DNA from: Sulfobacillus harzensis
Lineage (GTDB): Bacteria > Bacillota > Sulfobacillia > Sulfobacillales > Sulfobacillaceae
Direction: 5' to 3'
Assembly (NCBI RefSeq): GCF_012933365.1
Contig: NZ_JABBVZ010000012.1
Span: 1 to 64,000, forward strand
DNA: 64,000 bases
The notes below the pieces were generated by a model. The model worked only from the letters and a program-made list of their open reading frames with translations, made no database searches and had not been told where the DNA came from. The position numbers and the translations under genes were made by a program. Shown here one piece after another: positions 32,114 to 41,827 of the stretch. Numbering within the stretch: the first letter of the stretch is position 1; each line of letters starts with the position of its first letter.

Positions 32114-33037
32114 TCACCCTTGGTTGTCAGAATGTCGTTCCGGTTCCTGTCTCGATCTCAAGGCTATTGTAGACTTTGTGCTGACTTTCGAAAATGGGGG
32201 AACGCTTTCCGTGAGCCACACATTGCCCCCAATGACCGAATGGTGGCCAATTACGGTATCGCCACCCAGTATTGTGGCTTCCGAATAAATCACCACGTCG
32301 TTCTCAATTGTCGGATGGCGCTTGTGCCCGCGAATGATGCGCCCCGTTTGGTCATGGGGAAAATTAAGCGCGCCCAGCGTCACCCCTTGATAGAGGGTGA
32401 CCCGGTCCCCTATTTCGGTGGTCTCGCCAATGACCACACCGGTGCCATGATCGATAAAGAAGTAGAGCCCAATAGTCGCCCCCGGATGGATGTCGATCCC
32501 GGTGTCGCTGTGGGCAATCTCCGTCATCATGCGCGGCAGCAGCGGCACGTCCAGACCGACCAGAGTGTGGGCCATGCGGTAGGCTAGGGTGGCATAAAAT
32601 CCGGGATAGGTGCTGATGATTTCCACCAAGCCACGCGCTGCCGGATCGCCCTCGTAAGCCGCTTCCGCATCGGTCAGCGCTTGCCGTTGAATAGCCGGGA
32701 GAGCCAACATGAATTGCCGCGCTTGGAACGCGGCCTGATCCAACACCGCACAGGCGGAGGGAGCCTGACAATCATGAACTGTCGTCCGGTGGATGAGCCC
32801 GGTCAAGGTCCAGAGCAGTTCGCCGGCCCGTTCCGCTCCTGGCTGGTCGCTGGCATCCGGAGCCATGGTGGCGCAATGGGGGAACAGCATCCCCTGGATT
32901 TCGTACATGAAGCGGCGGATGGGTTCCCGGGTCAAGGGGCGCACCAGCTTTTCCGACTGATGAAACAGCGCTTCCCCTTCCGTAAGGGTCTCGACCAGCC
33001 GCGTCAATTCCGTGGATGTCATCGGCAGGTCACTCAT
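32114..33037 (-). CDS. cysE: Serine O-acetyltransferase
   Basis: 307 aa. N-terminal helical domain, then the left-handed beta-helix of hexapeptide repeats: [62 protein letters not shown]. Makes O-acetylserine, the substrate of the two cysteine synthases in this window. The ATG at 33037 overlaps the dipeptidase stop by eight bases. The tail is longer than in Bacillus CysE and resembles the EpsC/SAT group. Confidence 0.92.
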   Translation of the reverse strand: MSDLPMTSTELTRLVETLTEGEALFHQSEKLVRPLTREPIRRFMYEIQGMLFPHCATMAPDASDQPGAERAGELLWTLTGLIHRTTVHDCQAPSACAVLDQAAFQARQFMLALPAIQRQALTDAEAAYEGDPAARGLVEIISTYPGFYATLAYRMAHTLVGLDVPLLPRMMTEIAHSDTGIDIHPGATIGLYFFIDHGTGVVIGETTEIGDRVTLYQGVTLGALNFPHDQTGRIIRGHKRHPTIENDVVIYSEATILGGDTVIGHHSVIGGNVWLTESVPPFSKVSTKSTIALRSRQEPERHSDNQG

Positions 33038-34415
33038 GGCGATCACCCAGATAGGCCCATAACGCCGCCACGGTTTCCGCCCCCCGGTAGAAGTTGTCGA
33101 GGTGGAAATGCTCGTTGGGCGCATGGAAATTTTCGTTCGGCAGGGCAAATCCCAGCAACAATGTGGGAATGCCGAGCGTCTCCTGGAAGTCCACCACCAC
33201 GGGAATGGAACCGCCCATACGGATGTATGACGCCGGGGTGTGATAGATGGCTTCGATGGCCCGTTCCGCCGCCTTGACAGCTGGATGGTTCAAGGGGGTA
33301 ATGGAACCCGGAGCCCCCTCGCCGGGAGAAATCGTGAGCCGTACTCCCGGAGGAAGATGCTGTCTTAAATGCTCGGACACCGCCTCGATAATCTGCTCCG
33401 GCCGCTGGTGAGGGACCAACCGACAAGTAATCTTGGCATGGGCGGTCGACGGGATAATCGTTTTCTGACCCTCACCGGTAAATCCCGACCACATGCCGTT
33501 CACTTCCAGGGTGGGGCGGGCCCAAATCCGCTCGAGGGTGGAATAGCCCGTTTCTCCAAACAACGCCGGCACCTGGACGTCATCGCGATAGACGGCGGGA
33601 TCAAAAGGCAGTCGGGCAAGCGCTGCACGCTCCTCATCACTGAGCGGCTCGACATCATCATAGAAGTGGGCCACCCGTACACGACCGTCCTCGTCATGCA
33701 ACGACGCGATGAGACGGGCCAACGCATGGGCTGGGTTCATGACGGCTCCCCCGTAGACTCCGGAATGCAGGTCCTGAAATGGGCCATGCACCGTAATTTC
33801 TAGCGATACCAAGCCCCTAAGCCCATAGCTTATGGAAGGGTAGCCGTCGGCATACATGGGGGTGTCGGAGATGACCGCCAAGTCTGCCGTGAGGTCGGTT
33901 TGGTGCTCCCTAATATATTGGCTTAAGTGGACGCTGCCAATTTCCTCTTCACCCTCAAACAGAAACTTGACGTTCACCGGCAAGGAACCCGCTTTCTGCC
34001 AAGCCTCAGCAGCGATGAGCTGCATAAAGACCTGCCCCTTGTCGTCGCTCGCGCCGCGCGCATAAAGGATGTTGTCTTCGACCGTGGGATCAAACGGATC
34101 GTGGCGCCACGATGACAACGGGTCGACCGGCTGCACGTCATAGTGGCCGTATACCAGCACGGTCGGGCGGTCGGGGCGTTGAGGGCCCGACGCGACCACC
34201 ACGGGGTTCCCTGGGGTGGAATCGAGACGGGCATCCTGAAAGCCCGCTGCTACAAGACGGTTTTTCAGCCATTCGGCCGCCCGCGCCACATCGCCCTTGT
34301 GGGAACTAAGGGCAGAAACACTGGGAATGCGAAGAAAGTCCGACACTTCGCTTACATGTTGATCACGGTGGGTCTTCAAATACGACAATACCTGGTCCAA
34401 TCCGCCGTCCGGCAT
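33030..34415 (-). CDS. M20-family metallo-dipeptidase
   Basis: 461 aa zinc peptidase. Metal and catalytic motifs [11 protein letters not shown] (His, Asp), [18 protein letters not shown] (catalytic Glu pair), SDTPMYADG, the dimerisation domain in the middle and the C-terminal metal His (EHFHLDN). Close to the DUG2/carnosinase-like dipeptidases. AGGAGG eight bases before ATG 34415 sets the start. First gene of the run with cysE and ilvA; a role in peptide-derived amino acid use is inferred. Confidence 0.9.
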   Translation of the reverse strand: MPDGGLDQVLSYLKTHRDQHVSEVSDFLRIPSVSALSSHKGDVARAAEWLKNRLVAAGFQDARLDSTPGNPVVVASGPQRPDRPTVLVYGHYDVQPVDPLSSWRHDPFDPTVEDNILYARGASDDKGQVFMQLIAAEAWQKAGSLPVNVKFLFEGEEEIGSVHLSQYIREHQTDLTADLAVISDTPMYADGYPSISYGLRGLVSLEITVHGPFQDLHSGVYGGAVMNPAHALARLIASLHDEDGRVRVAHFYDDVEPLSDEERAALARLPFDPAVYRDDVQVPALFGETGYSTLERIWARPTLEVNGMWSGFTGEGQKTIIPSTAHAKITCRLVPHQRPEQIIEAVSEHLRQHLPPGVRLTISPGEGAPGSITPLNHPAVKAAERAIEAIYHTPASYIRMGGSIPVVVDFQETLGIPTLLLGFALPNENFHAPNEHFHLDNFYRGAETVAALWAYLGDRHE

Positions 34416-34513
34416 GGATCTAGCCTCCTTCTCCCCCCTATCATACCGAAAAGCGGTCAATTCGAGGAATCCCGCGCGGGGTCTGGTACCATAGAAGGGC
34501 AAGGAGGATGAGC

Positions 34514-34915
34514 ATGTCCATCGATAGCCAATCCACGCTGCTGACCAGCTTAGGCATTGAGATTCAATCGGCTGAACCCGATTTGGTGGTCGCCACCATG
34601 CCAGTTGACCATCGAACCCGCCAGCCCTTCGGCATTTTGCACGGCGGGGCGTCGGTGGCGCTGGCGGAAACGGTAGCGTCCATTGGTACCGCCATTCAGA
34701 TTGACCAAAGCCGGCAAATGGCGGTGGGCCTCGAAATCAATGCCAACCACATTCGCGCCAAGGCGGACGGCATGGTCACGGCTCGGGCCGTCCCGGTGCA
34801 TCGTGGCCGAACCACCATGGTTTGGGACATTCGCATTACCGACGAAGAGGATAAACTGGTGGCGATTTCACGCTGTACGGTGATGATTCGGGATCGAACC
34901 ACTACGCGGTCGTAA
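34514..34915 (+). CDS. Hotdog-fold thioesterase (PaaI/MenI type)
   Basis: 133 aa. Hallmark HGGASVALAETVAS near residue 45 with the catalytic acid in the helix. Preceded by ILHGG, followed by VGLEINANHIRAKADG, as in 1,4-dihydroxy-2-naphthoyl-CoA and phenylacetyl-CoA thioesterases. AAGGAGG lies six bases before ATG 34514; an ATG at 34508 is too near to it. No men genes nearby, so the acyl-CoA substrate is unknown. Confidence 0.88.
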   Translation: MSIDSQSTLLTSLGIEIQSAEPDLVVATMPVDHRTRQPFGILHGGASVALAETVASIGTAIQIDQSRQMAVGLEINANHIRAKADGMVTARAVPVHRGRTTMVWDIRITDEEDKLVAISRCTVMIRDRTTTRS

Positions 34916-36185
34916 GTCCCAAGACCGCCAGGCCAATGAACAAGGCAATGATAGCGGCCAGCCCCAGCTGTCGGCGCCAGCGAATCGCCATTGGTCCCAT
35001 AGTGCGCCGGTCCCGGGCAATGAGGCCTAAGGTCACCAGGCTGATGGGCATCCATAGGGCGCCCAACGCTTGGGCCCAAAGAGCTAAGGTGCCAATGGGA
35101 ATCCAGAGAAAGATGGCCGCGGCCGCCGCAACCCCCAGCGTCACCAGATGGAGGAGGAAGAGCCCGCCGCGAGTCGGCATCTCCTGGCGAGGATGAGCGC
35201 CGGGCGCCCATGACTCCCGTACCATCCAGGCTGACGATAGGGAGATGGTGCAGGCGGCTAAAAATCCAGCATTAAAGATGCCGAGAGCAAACATGTCGCC
35301 GACCAATCGGCCGTCTTGGGCGACCAGCCATCGGAGCGGGTCGGCGAACACGGCTCCCGATCCGGGGGTTAGTCCGCCAATCAGAAGCACCACCGTGGCC
35401 ATCACCACTTGGGCGACCACGCCCAGCATGATGTCTTGCCGACCTGCTTTCAACGTGCGTACTTGCCCCGCCCAAACCGCATTTTGCTGCCAGTAAATCA
35501 TCCAAGGGGCCATGGCGTTGCCGGCCAATGACAGCATTAAAAAGCCGATCGTTGGGGTAAAGGACCCGCTGAACGCCATCCGCCAGGCTCCAGGCGACGG
35601 GTGCAGCAAAAGCGCAGCGGGAATGAAAATGAGGTTGAGAAGCGAGATCCAAAGAAGCAAACGTTCCACCGACTGATAGCGACTCCAGGAGGTAATCGCC
35701 AACACGATGGCGAAGGCTAATATCACCGCGACCGGCCAGGGAATGCCAATCATGTTTTCGCCCATGGCCATGCCGAGAAATTCCGTTACCAGAATGACCA
35801 TGTTGAGGGCGTGGAGGACCAAGCCGTTCACCCGCGACCACGGGTGGCCCAAACGGTGGCGAATAACCTGGCCGTAGGGTTTTTGGGTGGCGAAGGCCAC
35901 CCGCAACGCCAGTTCCTGCACCACGTAGGTGAGCGGGGCCATCAGCACCAGAGCGGCGATGAACCAGGTGAGATGATGGGAGGCGCCGGTGACCACATAA
36001 GACAACATTCCGCCGGCATCATTGTCGGCGGCTAATCCCAACACCCCCGGCCCGATGGCTAAAATTAAGAGCCATATGGCCTGTCGACGGCGCGATTTTT
36101 GAACTGTGGCCTTCAGATTTTGCACAGAATCACTTCTTTGGCTAAGTTGTGTCAGGCGTCGCATCTTCGAGCGAATCACGCTCAT
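34902..36185 (-). CDS. Nramp-related transporter lacking the canonical metal motifs
   Basis: About 427 aa, eleven predicted helices, PF01566-like. Helix 1 reads AADNDAGGMLSYVVTGA where MntH has DPGN, and helix 6 has GNAMAPWMIYWQQNAV where MntH has MPHxxYLH. The DNDAGG form is found in a separate Nramp-related branch whose ion (Mg2+ or others) is less well known than for Mn2+ MntH. The start is uncertain: no good ribosome site before 36185 or 36164. It converges with the thioesterase gene, overlapping 14 bases. Confidence 0.8.
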   Translation of the reverse strand: MSVIRSKMRRLTQLSQRSDSVQNLKATVQKSRRRQAIWLLILAIGPGVLGLAADNDAGGMLSYVVTGASHHLTWFIAALVLMAPLTYVVQELALRVAFATQKPYGQVIRHRLGHPWSRVNGLVLHALNMVILVTEFLGMAMGENMIGIPWPVAVILAFAIVLAITSWSRYQSVERLLLWISLLNLIFIPAALLLHPSPGAWRMAFSGSFTPTIGFLMLSLAGNAMAPWMIYWQQNAVWAGQVRTLKAGRQDIMLGVVAQVVMATVVLLIGGLTPGSGAVFADPLRWLVAQDGRLVGDMFALGIFNAGFLAACTISLSSAWMVRESWAPGAHPRQEMPTRGGLFLLHLVTLGVAAAAAIFLWIPIGTLALWAQALGALWMPISLVTLGLIARDRRTMGPMAIRWRRQLGLAAIIALFIGLAVLGLTTA

Positions 36186-36246
36186 GATATGTTGTGCCCG
36201 AGCGGCAGGTGAGTGGATTGCTGGGATAAGAAAAGGGAGGGATGGC

Positions 36247-36495
36247 GTGCATAGCTTGTGGTTTGGCATTGCTGAGGTGGTGCTTGGTGCCTTGGGATTG
36301 GTCTTGGGCGTGAGTCGGCGGAGCAGCCGACTCACAACCGTGATCGCGGCCGGACTTTTGGTGATGGGGCTGGCTCATTTTCTTCGGGGAAAGGCAGCGG
36401 TGGTCGTCAGTGATGTGGGTGGAGTGGTTCTCCTCATCGGTCTGGTTGTGATGGCGCTCGCCATGCGGCGGGCGCGGAAAGACGGTGGATCCTAA
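36247..36495 (+). CDS. Small membrane protein (82 aa)
   Basis: Three hydrophobic segments (LWFGIAEVVLGALGLVLGV, VIAAGLLVMGLAHFL, VGGVVLLIGLVVMALAM) and a basic tail. GTG start at 36247 behind GGGAGGG (five-base spacing). No family recognised. Confidence 0.55.
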   Translation: MHSLWFGIAEVVLGALGLVLGVSRRSSRLTTVIAAGLLVMGLAHFLRGKAAVVVSDVGGVVLLIGLVVMALAMRRARKDGGS

Positions 36496-36501
36496 ACCGA
36501 C

Positions 36502-37827
36502 TCACCGCGCTGCTTGCCACCCACGGGCCCATGAGACTAATGGGGTCGGATTGAAACGGGTGGGAAGACCATTCTGAATGACCCGCTCACCATTGACGTA
36601 GACATCCTTGATGGCGGTGTCCGCCATCGCGTAAACCAAATGGCCAAGTGTAGCCGGTCCGGGCAACAGAGAGGGGTCGTCTGTTCGCACGCTCACGGCA
36701 TCGAAGGGTTCCCCGGAGACAAGACGGCCTCCCCGAAGGCCAAGCTTCTGATAGCCGGCCCGCGTTCCAAGGTCGAAAACCTGTTCCGCGCGGATGACGC
36801 TGGAGTCGGTCCAATGGACTTTTTGCAACAGGGCCGCCATCCGCATATCGTCAAAAATGGAGTGGCGGTCGTTGGTGCACCCACCGTCTGTTCCCAAGAT
36901 GACCGGAATTTTCCGCTTGAGCATCTCGACTAGCGGGGCGATGCCGTCGCCTAAAATCATGTTGCTGGCAGGGTTGTGGACAACGGTTGCGCCCGTTTCG
37001 ACCAGCACATCCAAATCTTCGTCGTCCACCCACACCGCATGCACGGCAAGGGATTGCGGCGACAACGCGCCGTAGCGCGCACACCATTGGATCGGCGTGA
37101 GGCCGGTCTCGTGCTTCATCTTTTCGAGTTCGTAGCGGCCCTCAGCGACATGAATATGCAGTCGGGTCTTCAGTTCCTTGGCTGTGGCGACCGCCGCCTC
37201 GACCATGGCAGGCGATGCGCCGTGGGGTGAATGCGGCGCGACCTGCAGAGTGACCCATGGGGTCAGTCCTTCCTGACGGAGCCGGCGATCGAGATCCAAG
37301 GTGTGATCGTGGGCCTCATGGGGCGTCTCCCGATAACGGGCCGGTGCACCGTCCCAATCGTAGAAGGTGCGCGCTAAAATGAGCCGAATGCCCACCTCTT
37401 GGGCCGCCCGGGCAATCGCCAGAGCATTGTCGCTGCCTTGATCGTTCAGATAGAAGAAATCGACCACGGCCGTGATGCCATGACGCAGCATGTCCCAATA
37501 GGCGAGTTTGGCCGAGCGGTATATGTCCTCAGGCGTTAGCCTTTCCGACACCGGATAGAGAACCTGGCTTCGCCAGGTCAGAAAGTCCGAGTCCTCGCCC
37601 ATGCCGCGCATAAGTATTTGAAATGCGTGGTTATGGCCGTTCGCGGTGCCGGGCACGAGCAGTTCTCCGTCCAACCGCTCGACAAGCGCATCAGGAAATT
37701 CCGTCGTCAGTGCCTCGACGCTGTCGACGTGGTGGATGATGCCGTCGTCCCCCACCAATATTCCCGGGCGAGAGAGAATAGCGCCGTCGATGACGGCGGC
37801 ATCGGGAGCAAAAATATGGAACGACAT
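36502..37827 (-). CDS. Amidohydrolase (cytosine deaminase/chlorohydrolase-like)
   Basis: 441 aa metal-dependent hydrolase of the amidohydrolase superfamily. Metal ligands: NGHNHAFQ (HxH) near residue 65, LHIHVAEGRYE (His), LAVHAVWVDDEDL (His) and GTDGGCTNDRHS (Asp). Sequence type is near guanine/N-isopropylammelide or formiminoglutamate deaminases. The exact substrate cannot be read. Two bases downstream of an M20 carbamoylase gene, so a two-step breakdown of a nitrogen compound is likely. Confidence 0.85.
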   Translation of the reverse strand: MSFHIFAPDAAVIDGAILSRPGILVGDDGIIHHVDSVEALTTEFPDALVERLDGELLVPGTANGHNHAFQILMRGMGEDSDFLTWRSQVLYPVSERLTPEDIYRSAKLAYWDMLRHGITAVVDFFYLNDQGSDNALAIARAAQEVGIRLILARTFYDWDGAPARYRETPHEAHDHTLDLDRRLRQEGLTPWVTLQVAPHSPHGASPAMVEAAVATAKELKTRLHIHVAEGRYELEKMKHETGLTPIQWCARYGALSPQSLAVHAVWVDDEDLDVLVETGATVVHNPASNMILGDGIAPLVEMLKRKIPVILGTDGGCTNDRHSIFDDMRMAALLQKVHWTDSSVIRAEQVFDLGTRAGYQKLGLRGGRLVSGEPFDAVSVRTDDPSLLPGPATLGHLVYAMADTAIKDVYVNGERVIQNGLPTRFNPTPLVSWARGWQAAR

Positions 37828-37829
37828 TT

Positions 37830-39092
37830 TTATGCCTCCTCCGTCAAGAGGCCGTAGGCGGTCTCCGCTAAGACCCGCACCCCATCAAGCATGGCCTGAT
37901 CGGAGGAGAACTCTTCCGGCGCATGGCTAATCCCATTTTGGCTGGGGATGAATATCATGGCGGCGGGCATTACCCGGCCCAGCACACCGGCATCGTGGCC
38001 CGCCCAAGACACCAGGCGGGTGGAAGCGAGATTAAGGCGGGAGGCCGCGCGTTCGATGGATTCAACCCAGGGTTCATGCATGGGGCAGGGAACGACATCA
38101 TGAAACGTCTCGACACTGACCGCGACGCCGAATGAAGCGCCGGCTCGCTCCGCCATGTTAGACAACGCCTCCACCGCCTCATCCAAGCGTGTGGCGTCGG
38201 GCGAGCGAATGTCCCAATCCAGCCGGCAAAATCCTGGGACCACGTTGGTGGCGTTGGGATGGACGTCGATCCGGCCGGGATTGGCAGTCAATTGGTCGGT
38301 GCCGTCGACATAAGCGCTAAATTGCATAATGGTCTCGGCTGCCGCCCTCAGCGCATTTTGCCGTTCCTCTTTGGGCGTGGTGCCGGCGTGGTTGGTCTTT
38401 CCTGTGAATCGCACCGCCACCTGCCGGATGCCGGTGATATCGGTCACGGCTGCGACGCCGAGACCCTGTCGTTCCAGTCGGGGTCCTTGTTCAATATGTA
38501 GTTCGAGATAGCCTAAGAAGCTCTCCTTCAGACGTTCAGCCTGAGGCAAGGCATCGAGGTCGAATCCGTAATGTGCCATCGCCTCTCTAAGCGCCACGCC
38601 ATCCCGATCCTGAGCCACCCGGACGTGGTCCATGTCGAGAAGCCCCGCCACCGCCTTGGAGCCCAAGAGACCGGTTCCGAAACGCGGCCCTTCTTCATCG
38701 GTGAAGGCGGCAATGCGAAAAGGGCGGCGCAGCGCTCGGGATTCGACGATGAGTGCTTTGGCTGCGGCAAGGGCTGCGGCTACACCGTAGCCGCCATCAA
38801 AGGTTCCTCCATGAGGAACGGAATCAAGGTGTGATCCAAGCGCCAGTCGGGGCAGCGTGTCCGAAACCCCCGGAGGCACAAAGTCTGCAAAGCTGTTTCC
38901 CGCTTGGTCCTGAAATACGGTTAGGCCAAGCGCTTCTGCCGTTTGCCGAAACCAGCGGTGCGCCTCCCGTTCGGCCTCGCTCCACGCGACGCGCATATAT
39001 CCGGTTTGGCTGCTGCCTTGCCCAATGGCTGCCAGCTGCCGGAAAATGGTAAGAAAGTAGGTGGAATCAATGCGGATGCTGGACTGGGACAT
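37830..39092 (-). CDS. M20 Zn-dependent amidase (hydantoinase/carbamoylase or allantoate amidohydrolase type)
   Basis: 420 aa. ALGSHLDSVPHGGTFDG (metal His/Asp), FTDEEGPRFGTGLLGSK (Glu pair), LELHIEQGPRLE, GKTNHAGTTPKEER and the C-terminal NGISHAPEEFS are the signatures of N-carbamoyl-amino acid hydrolases and allantoate amidohydrolases. AGGGGGG lies shortly before ATG 39092. Operon with the amidohydrolase downstream. Together they could open and decarbamoylate a ureide or cyclic amide. Confidence 0.9.
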   Translation of the reverse strand: MSQSSIRIDSTYFLTIFRQLAAIGQGSSQTGYMRVAWSEAEREAHRWFRQTAEALGLTVFQDQAGNSFADFVPPGVSDTLPRLALGSHLDSVPHGGTFDGGYGVAAALAAAKALIVESRALRRPFRIAAFTDEEGPRFGTGLLGSKAVAGLLDMDHVRVAQDRDGVALREAMAHYGFDLDALPQAERLKESFLGYLELHIEQGPRLERQGLGVAAVTDITGIRQVAVRFTGKTNHAGTTPKEERQNALRAAAETIMQFSAYVDGTDQLTANPGRIDVHPNATNVVPGFCRLDWDIRSPDATRLDEAVEALSNMAERAGASFGVAVSVETFHDVVPCPMHEPWVESIERAASRLNLASTRLVSWAGHDAGVLGRVMPAAMIFIPSQNGISHAPEEFSSDQAMLDGVRVLAETAYGLLTEEA

Positions 39093-39155
39093 GAGAACCC
39101 CCCTCGGGTGATGTCGTACGAGTATTGTACAGGAGGCTCGCCAATCCATGCTACT

Positions 39156-40454
39156 ATGCTAGAAGAAACGGGGGCGGAACGGGTGGCTATGACGGAGGAC
39201 GAAAAGGTCTTTAAGGATCCGGTGCATGGTTACATTTATGTTCATGATCCGCTGATTTGGGATTTGATTAACACGCGCGAAATGCAGCGCCTGCGTCGCA
39301 TCCGGCAACTCGGCACCACCTATTTTGCCTATCCGGGAGGCGACCATAGCCGGTTTTCCCACTCGCTGGGGGTCTACGAGGTCATTCGCCAGATGATTCA
39401 AGCCTTTGATCGCAACAATTATGATTGGCCCCACCAGTATGATCGGTTGGCCATGATCTCCGCCTTGCTCCATGACGTGGGACACGCGCCGTTCTCCCAT
39501 GCTCTCGAGAAAGTGATGGGGACGCGCCATGAAAATTGGAGCGTGACCATCATCGGTCATCCGGAGAGTGAGGTACATCAAGTTCTGGAAGCGGCCGAAC
39601 CGGGACTTTCAGGCCAGGTGGCGGACGTCATCCAAAAAACCTTTCCGAATCGGTTGGTGGTGTCCATGATTAGCGGGCAGCTCGATGCTGATCGGCTGGA
39701 CTATCTCATGCGTGACTCCATCGCCACTGGGGTGGATTATGGCACCTTTGACCTTGCGCGCATCATTCGCGTCTTGCGGCCACTGGAGGACCGCCTGGTG
39801 GTGCGCCGTAGCGGAATCCATACGGTCGAAGCCTATCTTTTGGCCCGCTATTTCATGTACTGGCAGGTGTATTTTCACCCGGTCAGCCGCGCCGGAGAGG
39901 TGTTGTTGCGAACCGTTCTGGAACGAGCCCGCGAGCTGGTTCGACGTGCGCGGGCGCCTTTTGAAACCCATCCGGCACTGTTCCCTTTTTTGATCGGCAA
40001 GGTTAATATGGAGCAATACCTCTCGCTGGATGATGCGAGCCTCTTCAATGCCTTCAGCGTGTGGCAGGATGATGAGGACCCGGTGCTGTCGGATTTGGCG
40101 CGTCGCTTTCTTGATCGGCGGCTTTTCAAAGAGTATCCCTGGACTCCGGCCCTGGACGGCCGGCTCGGCGATGTCCGGCAATTGGTCGCCGCTCACGCTT
40201 TGGACCCTAATTACTATTGTATAGTCGACGAGACCGGAACCGTTTATTATGATTACTACCTAGGCAGTCAACGTGAACCCGGACCGGAGAACGCGATTTG
40301 GCTCTACGATCAGGCGACGGGGGTGCTTAGTGAAATGTCGGGACAGTCTCTGCCCATTCAGGCCATTGCCGAAGAGCACCGCCCGGTGCGGAGGCTTTAT
40401 GTGCCGGCGGAAGTATTGGCCGACGAGCGCTTCGGAAAGATAGTGGAGGGCTAG
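39156..40454 (+). CDS. HD-domain phosphohydrolase (dGTPase/YwfO-like)
   Basis: About 432 aa. N-terminal DPVHGYIYVHDPLIWDLINT, RIRQLGTTYFAYPGGDHSRFSHSLGVYE and SALLHDVGHAPFSHALE (H..HD metal motif), LDADRLDYLMRDSIATG (Asp): the SamHD1/YwfO/dNTP triphosphohydrolase group. The start is uncertain: ATG 39156, GTG 39183 or ATG 39189. The frame is open much further upstream without a ribosome site. Divergent from the carbamoylase operon; followed directly by csaA. Confidence 0.88.
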   Translation: MLEETGAERVAMTEDEKVFKDPVHGYIYVHDPLIWDLINTREMQRLRRIRQLGTTYFAYPGGDHSRFSHSLGVYEVIRQMIQAFDRNNYDWPHQYDRLAMISALLHDVGHAPFSHALEKVMGTRHENWSVTIIGHPESEVHQVLEAAEPGLSGQVADVIQKTFPNRLVVSMISGQLDADRLDYLMRDSIATGVDYGTFDLARIIRVLRPLEDRLVVRRSGIHTVEAYLLARYFMYWQVYFHPVSRAGEVLLRTVLERARELVRRARAPFETHPALFPFLIGKVNMEQYLSLDDASLFNAFSVWQDDEDPVLSDLARRFLDRRLFKEYPWTPALDGRLGDVRQLVAAHALDPNYYCIVDETGTVYYDYYLGSQREPGPENAIWLYDQATGVLSEMSGQSLPIQAIAEEHRPVRRLYVPAEVLADERFGKIVEG

Positions 40455-40462
40455 CGAAACGG

Positions 40463-40810
40463 ATGGAGGAGAACGTGCCGCATCGGTCGGTGGAAGGATT
40501 TTTTGAATACCATCTTTTGGTGGGCACCGTTGTGCGCGCCGCTGTAAACGAGGGGGCGAGGAAACCCGCATATCACCTCGTGATTGACTTCGGACCGGCC
40601 GGCCTTAAGGAGTCCTCGGCGCAGATTACCGATCATTACCAGCCCGAGGATTTAGTCGGCCGTCAGGTCATTGGGGTTATGGACTTTCCACCCCGGCGCA
40701 TCGCGTCGGTGAAGTCCGAAGTGTTGGTGTTGGGTGCGGTCAACGAGGGCGGGGATGTGGTTTTGCTGCGTCCCGATATGCCGGTGCCCAACGGGACCCC
40801 CATTGCCTAA
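40463..40810 (+). CDS. csaA: CsaA, tRNA-binding/export-chaperone protein
   Basis: 115 aa. OB-fold of the C-terminal MetRS type: VGTVVRAAVNEGARKPAYHLVIDFG, SSAQITDHYQPEDLVGRQVIGVMDFPPRRIASVKSEVLVLGA and the tail PDMPVPNGTPIA match Bacillus CsaA almost throughout. The family binds tRNA and was described as a chaperone. It starts eight bases after the HD-protein stop. Confidence 0.92.
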   Translation: MEENVPHRSVEGFFEYHLLVGTVVRAAVNEGARKPAYHLVIDFGPAGLKESSAQITDHYQPEDLVGRQVIGVMDFPPRRIASVKSEVLVLGAVNEGGDVVLLRPDMPVPNGTPIA

Positions 40811-40825
40811 GTTTAGAAAGGATTG

Positions 40826-41827
40826 ATGATCGTGCGCGTTGCACTCGTGATACCGAATGACACGCCTCCCACGGGAGGCAACAGCATTTCGGCCCGTCGT
40901 ATGAAAAAGGGGTTGGAGGACGCGGGGCACGAAGCCGACGTGATTTGGTATCACGACGGAATTGGCGAATACGACGTGTATCACGCCTGGAACGCGGTGC
41001 GCGTTGGCGGACAGTTGGTTGAGGATGGGATTAACCCGGAACAGATTGTGGCTACCTGGACGGGCACCGATTTGTGGAAGGATTGGGTGCAAAATGCCGC
41101 CCAGGAAAAGCGGCGTTTGGAACGCATCCGCTATCAAGTCACCTTCACCGAGGATGCCCGGGCGCGTATTTTGGCAGATGCCCCTGAGTGGGAGGACCGA
41201 GTGGTGGTCATTCCGCCATCGGTGGATATTGATCATTTCTGCCCAGAGGATACGGCGGTTGAGGTTCCGCATCCCTTTGTACTGGTGGCGGGCGGTGTCC
41301 GACCTGTCAAGCGTTCGGCGTGGGCGATTGATTTGGTCGCCGCATATCGCGAGCGAACCGGGGCGGACGTTCACCTGGCGATCGCCGGCCCTGTCAGGGA
41401 AACCGGGGAATGGCAACGGGTGCAAGAGAAGGCGGAGGGCAAGGATTGGGTCCAATTGCCGGGCGATTTGCCGCCCGAAGAGATGCCTAAATGGTATCGC
41501 GCGGCGGACGTTTTTTTGAATACTTCTGAGGTGGAAGGCGTCTCCAACGCGATCATGGAGGCCATGGGATGCGGCGCCTTGGTTGTGGCGACTGACATTC
41601 AAGGAAACCGGGCCTTGATTCAGCCGGGACGCACCGGCCTGCTGTTTAAGGATGAAGAGGAATTTCTGGTTGAGCTGGATCGGGCCCTGCACCAAACCGA
41701 AGAAAGTGAGCGGATTCGCCGAGCAGCCCGCCAGCAGATTGTCGCCCGCCACTCCATTCAATACGAGGCCAAGCGGTATGAGCGGCTCTATCTCGATGCG
41801 ATTAGCGTCAGGGGGTGCTGCCGCTGA
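40826..41827 (+). CDS. Family 4 glycosyltransferase
   Basis: 333 aa, GT-B fold. N-terminal VRVALVIPNDTPPTGGNSISARR, and the C-terminal donor-binding domain VLVAGGVRPVKRSAWAID, WYRAADVFLNTSEVEGVSNAIMEAMGCGALVVATD (the EX7E-like signature). Retaining sugar transfer to a cell-surface or small acceptor is expected. ATG 40826 or GTG 40832 as start (AAAGGA upstream). It overlaps the following deacetylase-like gene, so they probably work together. Confidence 0.88.
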   Translation: MIVRVALVIPNDTPPTGGNSISARRMKKGLEDAGHEADVIWYHDGIGEYDVYHAWNAVRVGGQLVEDGINPEQIVATWTGTDLWKDWVQNAAQEKRRLERIRYQVTFTEDARARILADAPEWEDRVVVIPPSVDIDHFCPEDTAVEVPHPFVLVAGGVRPVKRSAWAIDLVAAYRERTGADVHLAIAGPVRETGEWQRVQEKAEGKDWVQLPGDLPPEEMPKWYRAADVFLNTSEVEGVSNAIMEAMGCGALVVATDIQGNRALIQPGRTGLLFKDEEEFLVELDRALHQTEESERIRRAARQQIVARHSIQYEAKRYERLYLDAISVRGCCR

